NCBI RefSeq assembly: GCF_000346465.2
Contig: NC_034011.1
Coordinates: 16,889,018-16,953,017, forward strand
Reading direction: 5' to 3'
Length of the DNA: 64,000 nucleotides
DNA from: Prunus persica
Lineage: Eukaryota > Streptophyta > Magnoliopsida > Rosales > Rosaceae
This document shows, piece by piece, positions 46,022 through 61,533 of the stretch. The notes beneath the pieces were generated by a model, which did not search any database, was not told the origin of the DNA, and saw only the letters and a list, made by a program, of their open reading frames with translations. Made by a program: the position numbers and the translations under genes. The stretch's first letter is position 1, and every line of letters begins with the position of its first letter.

Positions 46022-46670
46022 TTTTTTGAATAATTCAGTCTTGATGTTGATGCATGCATGTGTACTTAAGTTGAATCCTTTTTCAATACTCACTCCAAGT
46101 AATAAGATAATTAATGTTGCAACTCCAGTGTAAAATTTCGATAATAATTAAAAAAAAACTTCAATGTAAAATGAGAAGAATAAGTGTAAAATCTCATGCG
46201 GACCCTACCTATGCGAGCTTCTATCAGACTCTTACTAGAATTATTTACACCCAGATAATTTTCCAAAGGAGTTAACACTCTTAGATCGCTGAACCGCAGA
46301 CATTCCAGCTAAAAAAACATCCCTCACATGTATGTTGGCTTTCCACCATCTTTTTTCAAACTCTTCGTTTGTAGATGACCTGTGTATGAACTTTTCAAAT
46401 TCCGCCGTAAAATTTTCATGCTGTTTAATTACGTGGCCAAGACTTTAGAAACCTTCCCCAACATATGCCACAAACAAAAACAATGATGAGCATTTGGAAA
46501 CATCTCTGAGATAACTGATATTTTAGATTTGTCATGATCAATGATTATTACTGGTGGAGCTCGCCCACCACCACCCATAGCTTTCAGCCACGTCTGTTGA
46601 TTCCCATAATAATTAATTATCACGTGTAGGCTTATGTACGTTAAGGTTTTTGTCCTAAGTTCTCAGAAGT
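46022..46670 (-). pseudogene. FAR1/FRS-like fragment, copy 2
   Basis: Direct repeat of 44340-44995, encoding on the minus strand (46623-46429) the same WLKAMGGGGRAPPVII and HHCFCLWHMLGKVS motifs with a few substitutions. It is interrupted at 46670 by a complete LTR element and continues at 51457-51725 (GAAGTCATTTTACAAATCAC). Confidence 0.75.
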
Positions 46671-47186
46671 TGTTGATGCTCAAAATGGTTAGGCCAAGGT
46701 TGAGTCCAACTTAGTGATGAGGTGTGATGGATGAAGGTGAGGACCTTCACCAAGTGTGTGAGGATTTGGGCAAACGATAAACATATAGAAGACAAGATAT
46801 ATGTGGTTCACCCGAATGATGGGCTACGTCCACGGAGAAGGGTGTTCTCATTATGATAATGTTTGTTTACATTTGTACAAGGGGATTAGACCCAAATATA
46901 AAGATAACAAGTGAGAAGCCCAGCCCAGAGATGGATCCAGAAGAGAGAGTCCAAGGCCCAAGGGTCTAGATCCAAGACTCGGATCCTCTTCTAAGGAAAG
47001 AGCAGTCTTCTTTTATAGGTGAGGGGGAGTCTCCATCTCTTGTAGTTTTCCGATGTGGGACTCCTCTTGCTTTGCTTAGAGTTGTGATTTGTGGTGATGC
47101 TTCTTTGGCTAAGGTGATGACCTCTCAAAGCATGGCACTCGAATGATCTAGCCTAGCTAGTTGCTCGGTCAGTTATGGTACAAACA
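46671..47186 (-). repeat. LTR, 3' copy relative to sense
   Basis: 516 bases, TG...CA on the plus strand (TGTTGATGCT...GTACAAACA). Differs from the partner at three positions noticed by eye: TATATGTGG versus TATACGTGG, GAAGCCC versus GAAGTCC, and TTTCCGATG versus TTTCTGATG. Confidence 0.9.
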
Positions 47187-47339
47187 GTAGTCCCCCAAGT
47201 TCTCGAGTAAGAAGGTACTTCTTGGTTGGGGACTTGTAATTTTAAGTGCACTGGTCGAGCAACACCATAGTTCATCTTCCAAGCTGTATAGTGCACTACC
47301 CATAGTCCCCCAAGTCCCCGGGTAAGAAGGACATTTGGA

Positions 47340-48140
47340 AGGGAGAGAACTTGGCATGAGGGTGCCGAAGGTGAAGGGGTAGCCGAAGGGACAAAGTTGC
47401 ATGTCTCAGGGTAATGTGGTTGGGCACGAGGGTGCCGAAGGCATATGAATTGCATGTGTCAAGGCGATGGGCTTAAGCACGAGGGTGCCGAAGGTGACAC
47501 TAAGCTTGCTTGTTTGCAAGGCAATGTGTTTAGGCACGGGGGTGCCGAAGACAAAGAGAATGCCGAAGGCACAAAGCTTGCATGTCGCAAGGCAATGTGC
47601 CTAGGCACGAGGGTGCCGAAGGCATAAGACCTGCATGTTGCAAGACAATAGAGCTAGGCACGGGGGTGCCGAAGGCAAAGGGGATGCCGAAGGCACAAAG
47701 CTTGCATGTCGCAAGGCAATGCGCCTAGGCACGAGGGTGCCGAAGGCATAAGACTTGCATGTTTGCAAGGCAATGTAGCGAGGTACGGGGGTGCCGAAGG
47801 CACAAAGCTTGCATGTCGCAAGGCAATGTGGCGAGGCACGGGGGTGCCGAAGGCAAAGGGGATGCCGAAGGCACAAAGCTTGCATGTCGCAAGGCAATGT
47901 GCCTAGGCACGAGGGTGCCGAAGGTGACACAAAGCTTGCATGTTGCAAGGCAAAGTGGCTAGGCACGGGGGTGCCGAAGGCAAAGGGGATGCCGAAGGCA
48001 CAGAGCTTGCATGTCGCAAGGAAAGGGGCCTAGGCACGAGGGTGCCGAAGGCAAAGGGGATGCCGAAGGCACAGAGCTTGCATGTCGCAAGGCAATGTGC
48101 CTAGGCACGAGGGTGCCGAAGGCATAAGACTTGCATGTTG
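47340..48140. repeat. GC-rich minisatellite in the LARD interior
   Basis: About a dozen imperfect units built from GGCACGAGGGTGCCGAAGGC and CTTGCATGTCGCAAGGCAAT, with unit lengths near 60-90 bases. Because units contain no frequent stops, several overlapping open frames arise on both strands (47153-48254); these are repeat artefacts, not genes. Followed by (AAT)n at 48145-48158 and a T tract at 48186-48206. Confidence 0.85.
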
Positions 48141-48389
48141 CAAATAATAATAATAATAATAGCTCCTTCGAGGGAGCCAGGTCGTTTTTTTTTTTTTTTT
48201 TTTTTTGGAGGTCTCCCCTTCGCAGCCTTGGTAACGCCTTGAGCTGGACTTCATTAGCTTTGGTACTAATAGTTCAGTAGTTCAGAAGTTTTCGGCAACA
48301 CCAGTCCGGCAAGATTTTCCTCGGGAGGGGGGTAGGTTCGGCAAGGGCAGCTCGGACCAGACCCGGTTTCGTGAGGCCGCAATTGCTTC

Positions 48390-50885
48390 TGCTCAACCCT
48401 TGCCGAATGGCAAGGGTGGATTGAGAATTTTTGGGGCCTGTGTTGTCGATTTGAAGGCTGGGCTTCAAGAGTTTTTGGGGTGTAGACTCGGAAGCTGGGC
48501 TCTGGGGGCAGATTCTGAGGCCTTGCGTGCACGGGCTGGGTCCTGGAGGTTTAAGCAAGGACTTGGGCTTGGAGCTGGAGCTGGGCTTTCTGGATAGAAA
48601 TCTCGGGAGGCCTCCTTGGTTTCAGCAAGGCTTGTGGAGGTGCCTCTTAAACATTCTGCATAGCCCTTGCCTTGCCGTTCGACAAGGGCAGCTGGGGAGT
48701 TTTGTTTGAGATTTTGGTGGCTGTTGAAACTCTCAGCAGGTGACAAGGTGGTTTCGGCAAGTTCTACTAGAGAAGGAGGCTGATTCAGCAAAGCTTGTGA
48801 GCACAGGCCAGGTCTGAGTAGTTAAAAGTTCTATGCCGGGAAAGGAAGCTGCTGTGCTATTCGGCAAGTGAGGGCTTGCGCAAGGTCCGTGCTTCAGCAC
48901 CACCCTTGTGGTGGTCTGGGACCATTGGGGCTGGGTTGCGGCTGCAAGGAGGCAGTCCCCTTTTTCTGCTTGCTCGAACTAGGGAATATGTCTCAGGGTC
49001 GTTACTGCCGAACGGTGGGAGTGGCCCGGAGTCATTGCAGAGCACACATCAACGGCCTTGGTAGGGTGGTTTAGGGGTTTTGAGGAGCTGGAGCCTCGGT
49101 GTAAGCCCGTGATTGTGAGGAAGGAAGGGATTCGAAATTGCTTCGGTTAGCTTGGAATTGGAGCTGGACCTCGGGCTAGGAGGGGTTGGGGCCGTTACTG
49201 TTGTGAGCTTTTCCTCAATTTCTTCCACGACCCTTGCCGTTCGGCAAGGGTAGGCTGAGAATTTTAATTATGTGATCTCACTTGCGGCAGATTTGATTCG
49301 ATACGAATTTCAGAGCTTGAGAGTTGCCCACGTTAGTGATTGCTCAACCCATGCCGTTCGGCAAGGATTGATTGGGAATATTTTGAGCTCACCGGTTCGT
49401 GCAGGTAGGCTGTGCACGTGGATATGCCGTTCATGAAGCTTGGTTTCTTTGGCAAAGAGTGTTGGTGAGGACATGGCGCCGAGGTGTGGTGCAGCATCAT
49501 TAGAAGGAGGGCTATGGTTTCGGCAGCTTGGGTCGGTTTCGTGAGCCATTCAAGTTTTCACCGAACTTGCCGTTTGGCAGCAAGCATTTAGCACGTGATT
49601 TTGGCGGCACACCCTTGGGGCTGGGCCGTATGATTTTTGGCAGGGTCTAGAAAAGAGGATTGGACGCTGGGCTTCTGAAGATTCGGCGGGAGCTGTAGCT
49701 GGGGTCCCTTTGGTGTTTTAGCTCAAGTGTGCTAGGTGCCTTAGGTGGCTTACCGATCGGTAAGTGCGGTGCCGATGTCTAGAGATTGTTTGGGTGTTGT
49801 CCAATATCTTCGGTCGATAGCCTTCCGATCGGTAGGGGAGTTGCAGATCAAGAATAGATGGTTTGGGGTGTCGAAAGGTTGGGTGCCGAGAAGGAGATAG
49901 CCCTTCATGGTGGCTTGATCCATCAGTGGCCCTGTGCCATTTTGCTATGGTGAAAACCGGCTCTGCATTTGGAACCACATGAGTTGCCATTAGCTTGCCA
50001 TTTTGGCGACTTTGGGGTTGAATGGGAGGTCTTGACTAATCCATGGCCTGGGGTGTCGTGCCGCACCGAACGGTAAGGCCGTTCTGGTTATGACAAAGAC
50101 CAGCAAAGAGAATAGGCTGAAGACTTGTGCTGGCTTATTGTTCAGCAATACAGAATTGGTAGGGGGGTGATGGAATCTTTGGCATGGGTGTCCTGAGCAA
50201 TTCATTGACATGGTGTACACAGCTAGAGGCTATGATTCTGTACAAGTGCATGGATTTGGATAACTATGGGAGGTTTTATTGCTTCAGTGGGCGATGACTT
50301 TCCATAAATAATTCTGTCAAGTTGAGTTGGTGTTGATCAACACGATGCCGATCCCATGACTCATTGCCCACTGCATGGGTATTCCATTGTGTTGAATTGT
50401 CGAATAACAATTGGATAGAAGTGAACCACGTGAACATTGGGTACCCAATATTTTGCCAAAGACGTGTAGAATATACAAGGGCCCCCAAACTTTCTCTTCA
50501 AAGAGGTGCCGAATGGCACTTTGAATTGAGATGGTGGTTTGGCCATGCAAGACATGCAAAATGATAGCTACATTATGATTGGCTAATAGATTGGTGGACT
50601 TGTACCATTTATGTTGGCAAATGGGAATAAAATAAAGACACAAGATAAGAAATGGAGATCTTATCTTTTGGAAGCCCACTCATCAATATTCATCAAAGGT
50701 GCCGAACGGTAAGGCATGTAAAGGAAAGCTATGGTGGCCCACATACTTCCTCTTCTTCTGGACTATTATATTGCAAGGATTTATCTTCTGCATGTCACTC
50801 TTTTGGCACTCACGGTTGCTTCAGCATGGGATTGCCGAACGGCAACTTAGGTGATGCCGATTGTAAGGGTGCCGAAGGGCACTGA
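48390..50885. repeat. Dispersed short palindromes with variable stems in the LARD interior
   Basis: Perfect hairpins with a CC-NNNN-GG core recur: CCCTTGCC-GAAT-GGCAAGGG (48397-48416), CCCTTGCC-GTTC-GGCAAGGG (49231-49250), CTTACC-GATC-GGTAAG (49749-49764), GTGCC-GAAT-GGCAC (50506-50519), TTGCC-GAAC-GGCAA (50832-50845) and GTGCC-GAAG-GGCAC (50869-50882). Imperfect ones lie near 48670, 49347, 50070 and 50700. The remaining interior has no gene; open frames up to 120 codons show no family signature. Confidence 0.8.
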
Positions 50886-50940
50886 ATAAGGGGGAAACGA
50901 CAGAAGCTTTTTGTGTTGATTCCCACAGACGGCGCCAAAC

Positions 50941-51456
50941 TGTTGATGCTCAAAATGGTTAGGCCAAGGTTGAGTCCAACTTAGTGATGAGGTGTGATGG
51001 ATGAAGGTGAGGACCTTCACCAAGTGTGTGAGGATTTGGGCAAACGATAAACATATAGAAGACAAGATATACGTGGTTCACCCGAATGATGGGCTACGTC
51101 CACGGAGAAGGGTGTTCTCATTATGATAATGTTTGTTTACATTTGTACAAGGGGATTAGACCCAAATATAAAGATAACAAGTGAGAAGTCCAGCCCAGAG
51201 ATGGATCCAGAAGAGAGAGTCCAAGGCCCAAGGGTCTAGATCCAAGACTCGGATCCTCTTCTAAGGAAAGAGCAGTCTTCTTTTATAGGTGAGGGGGAGT
51301 CTCCATCTCTTGTAGTTTTCTGATGTGGGACTCCTCTTGCTTTGCTTAGAGTTGTGATTTGTGGTGATGCTTCTTTGGCTAAGGTGATGACCTCTCAAAG
51401 CATGGCACTCGAATGATCTAGCCTAGCTAGTTGCTCGGTCAGTTATGGTACAAACA
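50941..51456 (-). repeat. LTR, 5' copy relative to sense
   Basis: Partner of 46671-47186, 516 bases. The adjacent inner sequence (50900-50940, plus strand reads ACGGCGCCAAAC at the junction) is the primer-binding region in the minus-strand sense. Confidence 0.9.
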
Positions 51457-51725
51457 GAAGTCATTTTACAAATCACAAATTGTCCCTCAACATTCTCTGA
51501 TCTGACCAACAAATTGGGACCACCTCTTTTCGTTTTCACTACTTGGCAGACACCCTTTTATACGTCAGTGTTGTCGGCAATTAATTGCCCAATTTGTCAC
51601 CTTTTTATACATTCTTGTTAGAGATCCATCGGCTGAGCATCACTTTCATGGGGACCTAGTTGGTTTTGCTAGACCTGGTGGGCTTCCTCCAGTAGTTACT
51701 AGTTTTCTAACAAATAATGCAGTTT
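51457..51725. pseudogene. Continuation of FAR1-like copy 2 flank
   Basis: Resumes after the LTR element with the duplicated GAAGT and TCATTTTACAAATCACAAATT, matching 44985-45005 of copy 1 before that copy is cut by the CACTA fragment. No readable protein remains here. Confidence 0.55.
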
Positions 51726-51739
51726 AGGGTTTCCCAAGC

Positions 51740-51990
51740 GACATATTGAGTTGTAGTGTAGAACTTGTACTGTATTCATTTGAAGTGAAGCAAGCTATTG
51801 TTCTTCCTCTCTCTCTCTCCCCCGGGCTCCTCCTCCATCATTTTTCGTAAGTACGTTCAGACGTTGATTGTATCTAATTTCTTAATTATCTGTAATCATA
51901 TATATACATATATATAGTTAAGTTGATATAATTAAGAGGCCGTTAACTAATAGGGAGGTATGGACTGTAACGGAACTACCATCACAGGAA
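51740..51990 (+). promoter_or_regulatory. 5' leader of ankyrin gene 2
   Basis: Contains GAAGTGAAGCAAGCTATTGT, a CT-rich tract, GGGCTCCTCC and GATTGTATCTAATTTCTTAA, in the same order as the leader of gene 1 (6930-7060). The similarity marks a shared transcribed 5' region. Upstream of this, the gene 2 promoter appears replaced by FAR1-fragment and LTR sequence. Confidence 0.5.
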
Positions 51991-52663
51991 ATGGAAGCGC
52001 ATCATGGAACACAGGACTTTGAAGAAACAGATGGTGATGCTGATAACTTGCGCTTGTACCAGCAGCTGTACAGCTATGCTATTCATGGCCAAACAAATAG
52101 ATTTAACGACACTATTGCAAATGAGCTTCATGATCCCAATGCTCGCGTTCAGCTTCTGTCTCGACGGAGCCCCCAGAATAACACATTTGTTCACATAGCT
52201 GTGAGCTCCGGCCATGTCAAACTAGCAGCCAAGATCTTACAACAACACAAGCCCCTTTTGTTAGAGAAAAACTTTGAAGGTGACACCGCGCTCCACATTG
52301 CGGCCAAAGCCGGGGATATAGATACGACAACAAACACTCTTCTCCGTGAAGCACGAGGAACAACAAACGTTGAAAATAATGGTGATGTATTGACGTTGTT
52401 GAGGATGAAAAATAATGAGGAAAACACTGCCCTGCACGAGGCCCTGATTCGAGGTCACCAATCAGTAGCCAAGTGTTTGATAGATGCCGATCCTGCCGTT
52501 TCACTTTACACTAATAAGGAACAAAAGTCTCCTTTGTATTTGGCCGCTGAACAAGGGCTTGTTGAGATAGTGAAGCTAATAAAAGAAAAAGCAGTTGAGA
52601 AGAACATAGAAATTCAAGGCAAGTCCCCGTTATTTGCTGCAATTCTAGGCCGCCAGAAAAAAG

Positions 52664-53872
52664 GTTCGTACATTGAAATAATAATTCTTATTTTTTATGG
52701 GTAATGATTTCCCCACTCCAATTTTATCCACTTACACTCCTTTTTTAGTTATAAAATGGAGTGTAAGTGGATAAAATTGGAGTGGGGAAATCACCACTCT
52801 TTTTTATTTATACAGTTAATATGACTTTTCCTCTTCAAATTATTGTCTTATTTACAACCCATCATTTTATTTTTCTGTAAATAAAACCCAACTATTATAA
52901 GTAAAATCCGATGACTATGATCTAACTCATCAATTTACCTAACTAAGCTTAAAATCTGATTTATTGTACATTTTCAGATTACAAAAATACTCCTAATTAA
53001 TTAGTGTTTACCAATATGCATATTAATGGTGTTTCAATTTTGCATAAATTTTAAATTAATATTGGTCAGATAATTTTTATATCAACAATTTCAGGTTTTA
53101 ATAGTTCTCTATAGTTCTTGAAATTAATTTTTTCAAAGGGAAAGAATGTGTTTTTGCTCCCTATAGTTCTTGATCCCTATGTTTTAGGTTCTGTAAATTA
53201 CCTACATTTTCTAGGTACATTAAAATACAACAAACTAAGGTAATTAATTCTTAGTAAACTAAAAAAGAATTATTGGTAATTAATTTACCTATACAATCCG
53301 GGTAAATTCTTATATATACCTAAAAAATATATTTAAATTAGTACCCTTTTTTATTTTTTTATAAATAGCGTGCCTATTTGTTCATAAATAATGCACCATT
53401 TTTTCATACAATAATGTGCCTATTTTTTTTCATAAATAATGTACCTATTTATTTTATAGAACTACTTTCAATAGTAACGTTGTATTTCGTTACACGAGCT
53501 TGAGGAATTTTGAACTAATTTTGATTGTAGCTCATTATTCCATTGCTTAAAATTAGGTACTTAAAAAACTGTCAACAATAATCAAAGAGTGATTTAATGG
53601 CATAACTGGTAAATAAAATCAAATTACATGGACACATCCTATATGGCATCTAATTTTAAAATTGGCTTTTACTTAAAGGTTTTATTATTGATACGTGGGT
53701 TATGGTCTAGAATTTTTGAATTGTAAGGGGCTATATTAATGTGACTTTTTTTTTTGGTCGCAGTCGCAGTGACCAGATAGATTTTGATAGATGTTACAAC
53801 CTCTTCATAGAAAAACATTATCATTATAATCATGTAGTTCTAATTTATACTTGATTCATTTACTGGTGCCAG
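52664..53872 (+). other. Intron 1 of ankyrin gene 2
   Basis: Begins GTTCGT, ends TGCCAG. AT-rich, with repeated AATAATGTACCTATTT-type motifs shared with intron 1 of gene 1. Contains a compact palindromic element at 52706-52792. Confidence 0.7.
52706..52792. mobile_element. Compact perfect-hairpin MITE
   Basis: Two 35-base arms (52706-52740 and 52758-52792) are exact reverse complements, starting GATTTCCCCACTCC, around a 17-base loop. The arm sequence is closely related to the termini of the 969-base element at 61534-62502 (GATTTTCCCACTTCC...CTTACACTCC). It looks like a minimal internal-deletion derivative of that family within the ankyrin intron. Confidence 0.8.
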
Positions 53873-54276
53873 AAGTCCTAAAGATAATATCCAATATGGA
53901 AGCAAATATTTTGAATTCAAAAGATGAGAAAGGGAGGACTCCACTACATTGTGCAGCATCAATTGGTTATCTAGAAGGAGTTCGCTTCTTAGGCAGACGT
54001 CTAGTGGATTCTCATCAAGAGGATCATTGTGGCAACTTTCCGATCCATTATGCATCAAGCAAAGGTCACGTCGACATTGTTAAGGAGTTGCTTCGATATT
54101 GTCCCGACTCAATGGAATTGAGGAACTCAAGTGACCAAAATATACTCCATGTTGCAGCAAGAAGTGGCAAGGACAATCTTGTCCAATATTTTCTCAAGAA
54201 GGTTGAGTTTCAAATGTTGATAAACCAAAAAGACAACAGAGGAAATACTCCTTTGCACTTGGCAAAGATGTACGAT

Positions 54277-58259
<3,983 letters not shown>

Positions 58260-58393
58260 TGTACGATCATCCCAAGGTTGTGCACCTTTTCATTTTGGAT
58301 AGGAGGATCAACTTAAAGGTCTTGAATGATAGGGGCATGACAGCTCTTGGCATTTCAGAAAGCACTTTGGAAACTAGTGCATCATATCATGGG

Positions 58394-58649
58394 GTAAGTT
58401 TGTGCTATATCTACTTTTATCATATTATTGATGATGATGATTTTGGCTATCATAACCAAGGGAGTTCCTTGTTTTATTTAGTATGTTAGGTACAAGTCAG
58501 CATTTAGTAGTCTAGAAATTGAACAAAGAACTAAAAGGAGAAACAAGTAATTGAGAAAATACTGAAAACACTTTAGGCTGATAAAATAAGCTGGAATGGA
58601 TGATTTAAAAAAGGGATCATCATTTGGCCCGTGAAATGCAGGCCAAAGT
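58394..58649 (+). other. Start of intron 2 of ankyrin gene 2
   Basis: GTAAGT onward aligns with the first 150 bases of intron 2 of gene 1 (13038-13190), including GGAGAAACAAGTAATTGAGA. Similarity is lost before the LTR fragment at 58650. Confidence 0.7.
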
Positions 58650-60424
58650 TGATAGGACTCGCCCCAGTTTTTTCCTAGGAATCCGTGACGAACCCTACTT
58701 CCCTTCTGCCAACTAACTATTGACGATCCCACCTTACTAAAAAGCTCTTTAACCCCAATTTAAACGAATAACTCGTTTGACTCCTGCCAAAAAAAAAGAG
58801 GGTAGAGTCTCCTTTGTAACTGGAATGATTCCCACTTTTAACCTGCAAAAAACATTAAAATGACTTCCCAACTTTTAGCATACAAAAACTACCAACCAAG
58901 TACAAATGCAAGCAATTCTAAAGACTCAGACCAAAAATCAAACATCAATCCAAAATGGGTTTCAGACCTGTCATAGCTACAAACACATTGTAACCACAAC
59001 CAAACAATAAAACTAGATTATAAATAAGCATTTAATCTCACCTACGTTTCAATCGAGCTTCAGGCTAACTGACAAATTCAAAACCAAACTCAATAAAAAT
59101 AATTATTTCACGGCTGCACCTAGGTTAACCCAGGTTGCCTAAGTACCCTTGCAAAGGGATCAGGTCACACGTAGTTCTTCCAAATAAAAGGATCATATTT
59201 CAAAAACATACAGATATTGTCCAAGCATAATAACCAAGATCACACCTACGCATAGCTCTCACGAAGCACACGCTCAATAAAATCACACTGTCGTTCCCAT
59301 TATACCTTCATCATTACATAAACAACTTTCCCAAACACGCACAACGGAATCCACAACTCCCGTGTGGCTGAAATTAAATCCCCATGCATGCACGACGGAA
59401 TCCTCAATACCCGTGCGGCTAGAACTCAAACCACTATCCCAAATCCCCAAAATATATTGTCTTAAATTTATATAATAAAAACTCAATCCACGACCAGGTT
59501 TCCAATAAGTCAAAAAAACATTATTCACTTAGTAAATAATAATAACTTTAGATGAACACGTAAGACATTTACAATAATAATAATATCCAATATCTAAATA
59601 ATCCAATTTATAACACATAAAACTCACCATTTCCTTCTCTAATTTTGTACCCATTTTCTATATATGTATACATATCTATACTACACAACCCACACCATCA
59701 TTATGTACGAGGGGAAAACAATCCAGCACGGGGATCGTTTTAACTAGACCACATGGCAGAATCCTCAATACTCATGTGGCTATGGAATAAGCAGTCCAAC
59801 TGGAGAACTATTGCTCCTAAACATGCACGGTAGAATCTTCAATACACGTGTGGCTGAATATCTCTCCTAAGTGCGCAGACTGCCGGTCAAGGCATACATC
59901 ACACCCTGCCAAGGGTGCCTGGGTAATCAACATCTCACACGTCGAAAAATACCTCAACGCATGTGTGGTTATCATCCAAATCGAGCCGGAGAGGGTACAT
60001 ATGACAGTGCAATTCACAAACCCATATCCCAATATTATATATATATATATATAACGGCCCCTACTTCCCACCCAACATGCAATCTTTATACATAATAGCC
60101 ATAACTAGCCGGAAAGTACCCAAACCTTGAGCCCTAAGTGGTTGTTTTAAACGATCTTTATAACCTCAAAATCGATCTACAATAATAAATGGATAGAGTA
60201 TGGCGAGTAGATGAAGTTCAAACTTCACTCGACTAAAAAGGTGGTCGGAGTCGCCGGAAACGGCTTCAGAAACTTTGAAAATCGCCGCCCCTTCCAGTCA
60301 TTACAATTGCGAATCCTTGGGTTTTTGAGCTGGGAAATGGGCTGGGTTAGGTAGAGGACGGAGATACGAAGATTTTGGGACCGGTCTTGCCTGAAACGGT
60401 GGCTGGAGTTGGGAGAAATTGCCA
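58650..60424 (+). mobile_element. Gypsy-like LTR fragment with hairpin units
   Basis: Starts TGATAGGACTCGCCCCAG, a diverged form of the LTR start at 30887, and runs to sequence resembling position about 33260 of that LTR, so its last 350 bases are missing. Hairpin units with a CGGAATCC(A/T)CAA-type loop occur at 59335-59365, 59390-59416, 59749-59779 and, more loosely, 59824-59855 and 59935-59970. GCCAAAGT occurs directly before and after the fragment (58642-58649 and 60425-60432), which may be chance. No gene. Confidence 0.7.
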
Positions 60425-60449
60425 GCCAAAGTGGCTGGCCTATTACGCT

Positions 60450-60635
60450 TTATACCAATATTGATACCTCAATAAGTCAATGTATATACTTTATACTAAA
60501 ATCTCAGATAATTGTGTTTAATTATTTAAAATGTAAGGAATACAAACCGCCAACAATATTATTGAAAACATTAGTATTTCGAAAGTCCTTTTTTCTTACT
60601 TAGTCAATATTGAGGTATCAATATTGATATAAACT
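60450..60635. mobile_element. Small MITE-like inverted repeat
   Basis: ACCAATATTGATACCTCAAT (about 60453-60473) is repeated in inverse at 60602-60628 (AGTCAATATTGAGGTATCAA). Arms are about 30 bases and the total is about 186 bases. Interior AT-rich, no gene. Target duplication not clear. Confidence 0.65.
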
Positions 60636-61533
60636 GTATCTTATATTAAAACTTGATTATCATATTTTGATTTGTTGAGAATTTGATTTTCTAGTATTTT
60701 TAATTGAATCTAAATAAGGGATACTTCCTTACTTACATTGTAAACTTAAGTAAATGGAGTAATATAAAAATAAATGAAATTAAAAGGACAACACATATAC
60801 TTAACAAGAAAATTAAGGCAATAAGGCAATATAGGGCAATGGGGGAGCCTACTCGGCCAGGCCCAACTTGGAAAGCCCTTCTAGGCTCGGCCTGATAGGT
60901 GGCCCAAGCCAATCCCTTTGAAACCTTAGGTTGACCTGAAAAATAAAAAAGCTCATAAAAATCCGACCCGAACCCGACTATGCCCAATGAAGATCCCGAA
61001 TTTAAAATATACCATACATCGTGTTGCAGATCCACTAGAAGTTATGTTGCTTTTGAGCACGGTATGTCATGGAGGGACCTAACTGTTTGACAATGTTGTT
61101 GTACTTGACAATTTACATTATCAAAACATGAAGAAGGGATCTAAAGTTGATGACCGGTCAGTTTGGTTAGAGAGTAATATTAGTGTCAATGCAGCAGAGC
61201 TACCGGCTAGCTCTTTTGTACAACTAGTGGTTTGTGGCCAAACAGATCGATCGTTGTGCCCAGATTGTCTCCAACATGTTGGGTAGAGTTATTACTCATT
61301 TTGATAACGTGGTGGGGCAGAAGTACATAATATAGAACCCATTGTATATGTAGTAATGATTGAAGCAGAATTAAGAGCTAGGTCTTTGGAACTGTGAGAA
61401 CTAACAAGAGGGGTCTCAAGGGTATTAGATACGTGTAAAGTTATGCCCCTAATCTTCATGTCAGACATCGCAACAGAATTTGGTTACACGCGTTGGAGTT
61501 TAGATTAACTTTTGCCAAACAAAGTTAATTTTA
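60636..61533. other. Anonymous spacer
   Basis: 60660-60760 resembles 38550-38640. Small frames have no recognised similarity. TAATTTTA at 61526-61533 is the left target duplication of the next element. Confidence 0.5.

Larger units (their letters stand above)
46671..51456 (-). mobile_element. Complete non-autonomous LTR retrotransposon (LARD-like)
   Basis: Two 516-base LTRs (46671-47186 and 50941-51456) differ by about three bases by eye. The target duplication GAAGT is exact (46666-46670 and 51457-51461). Sense is the minus strand: LTRs start TGTTTGTACC, the right LTR is followed inward by GTTTGGCGCCGTCTGTGGG (gypsy-type primer-binding region), and CTTGGGGGACTAC lies just upstream of the left LTR as polypurine tract. 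The 3.75-kb interior encodes no gag, protease, reverse transcriptase or integrase, so it depends on a partner element. The interior has a minisatellite and many short palindromes. LTR similarity suggests insertion within a few hundred thousand years, assuming common plant substitution rates. Confidence 0.9.

Noticed and set aside
47153..48254. Overlapping open frames on both strands with Cys/Arg/Pro-rich repeats
   Set aside because: They arise from a GC-rich minisatellite in an LTR element; no start context, domain or codon signature supports a gene.
58642..60432. GCCAAAGT on both sides of the LTR fragment as an 8-base target duplication
   Set aside because: LTR elements normally give 5-base duplications and the fragment lacks its true 3' end, so the match is probably coincidence.
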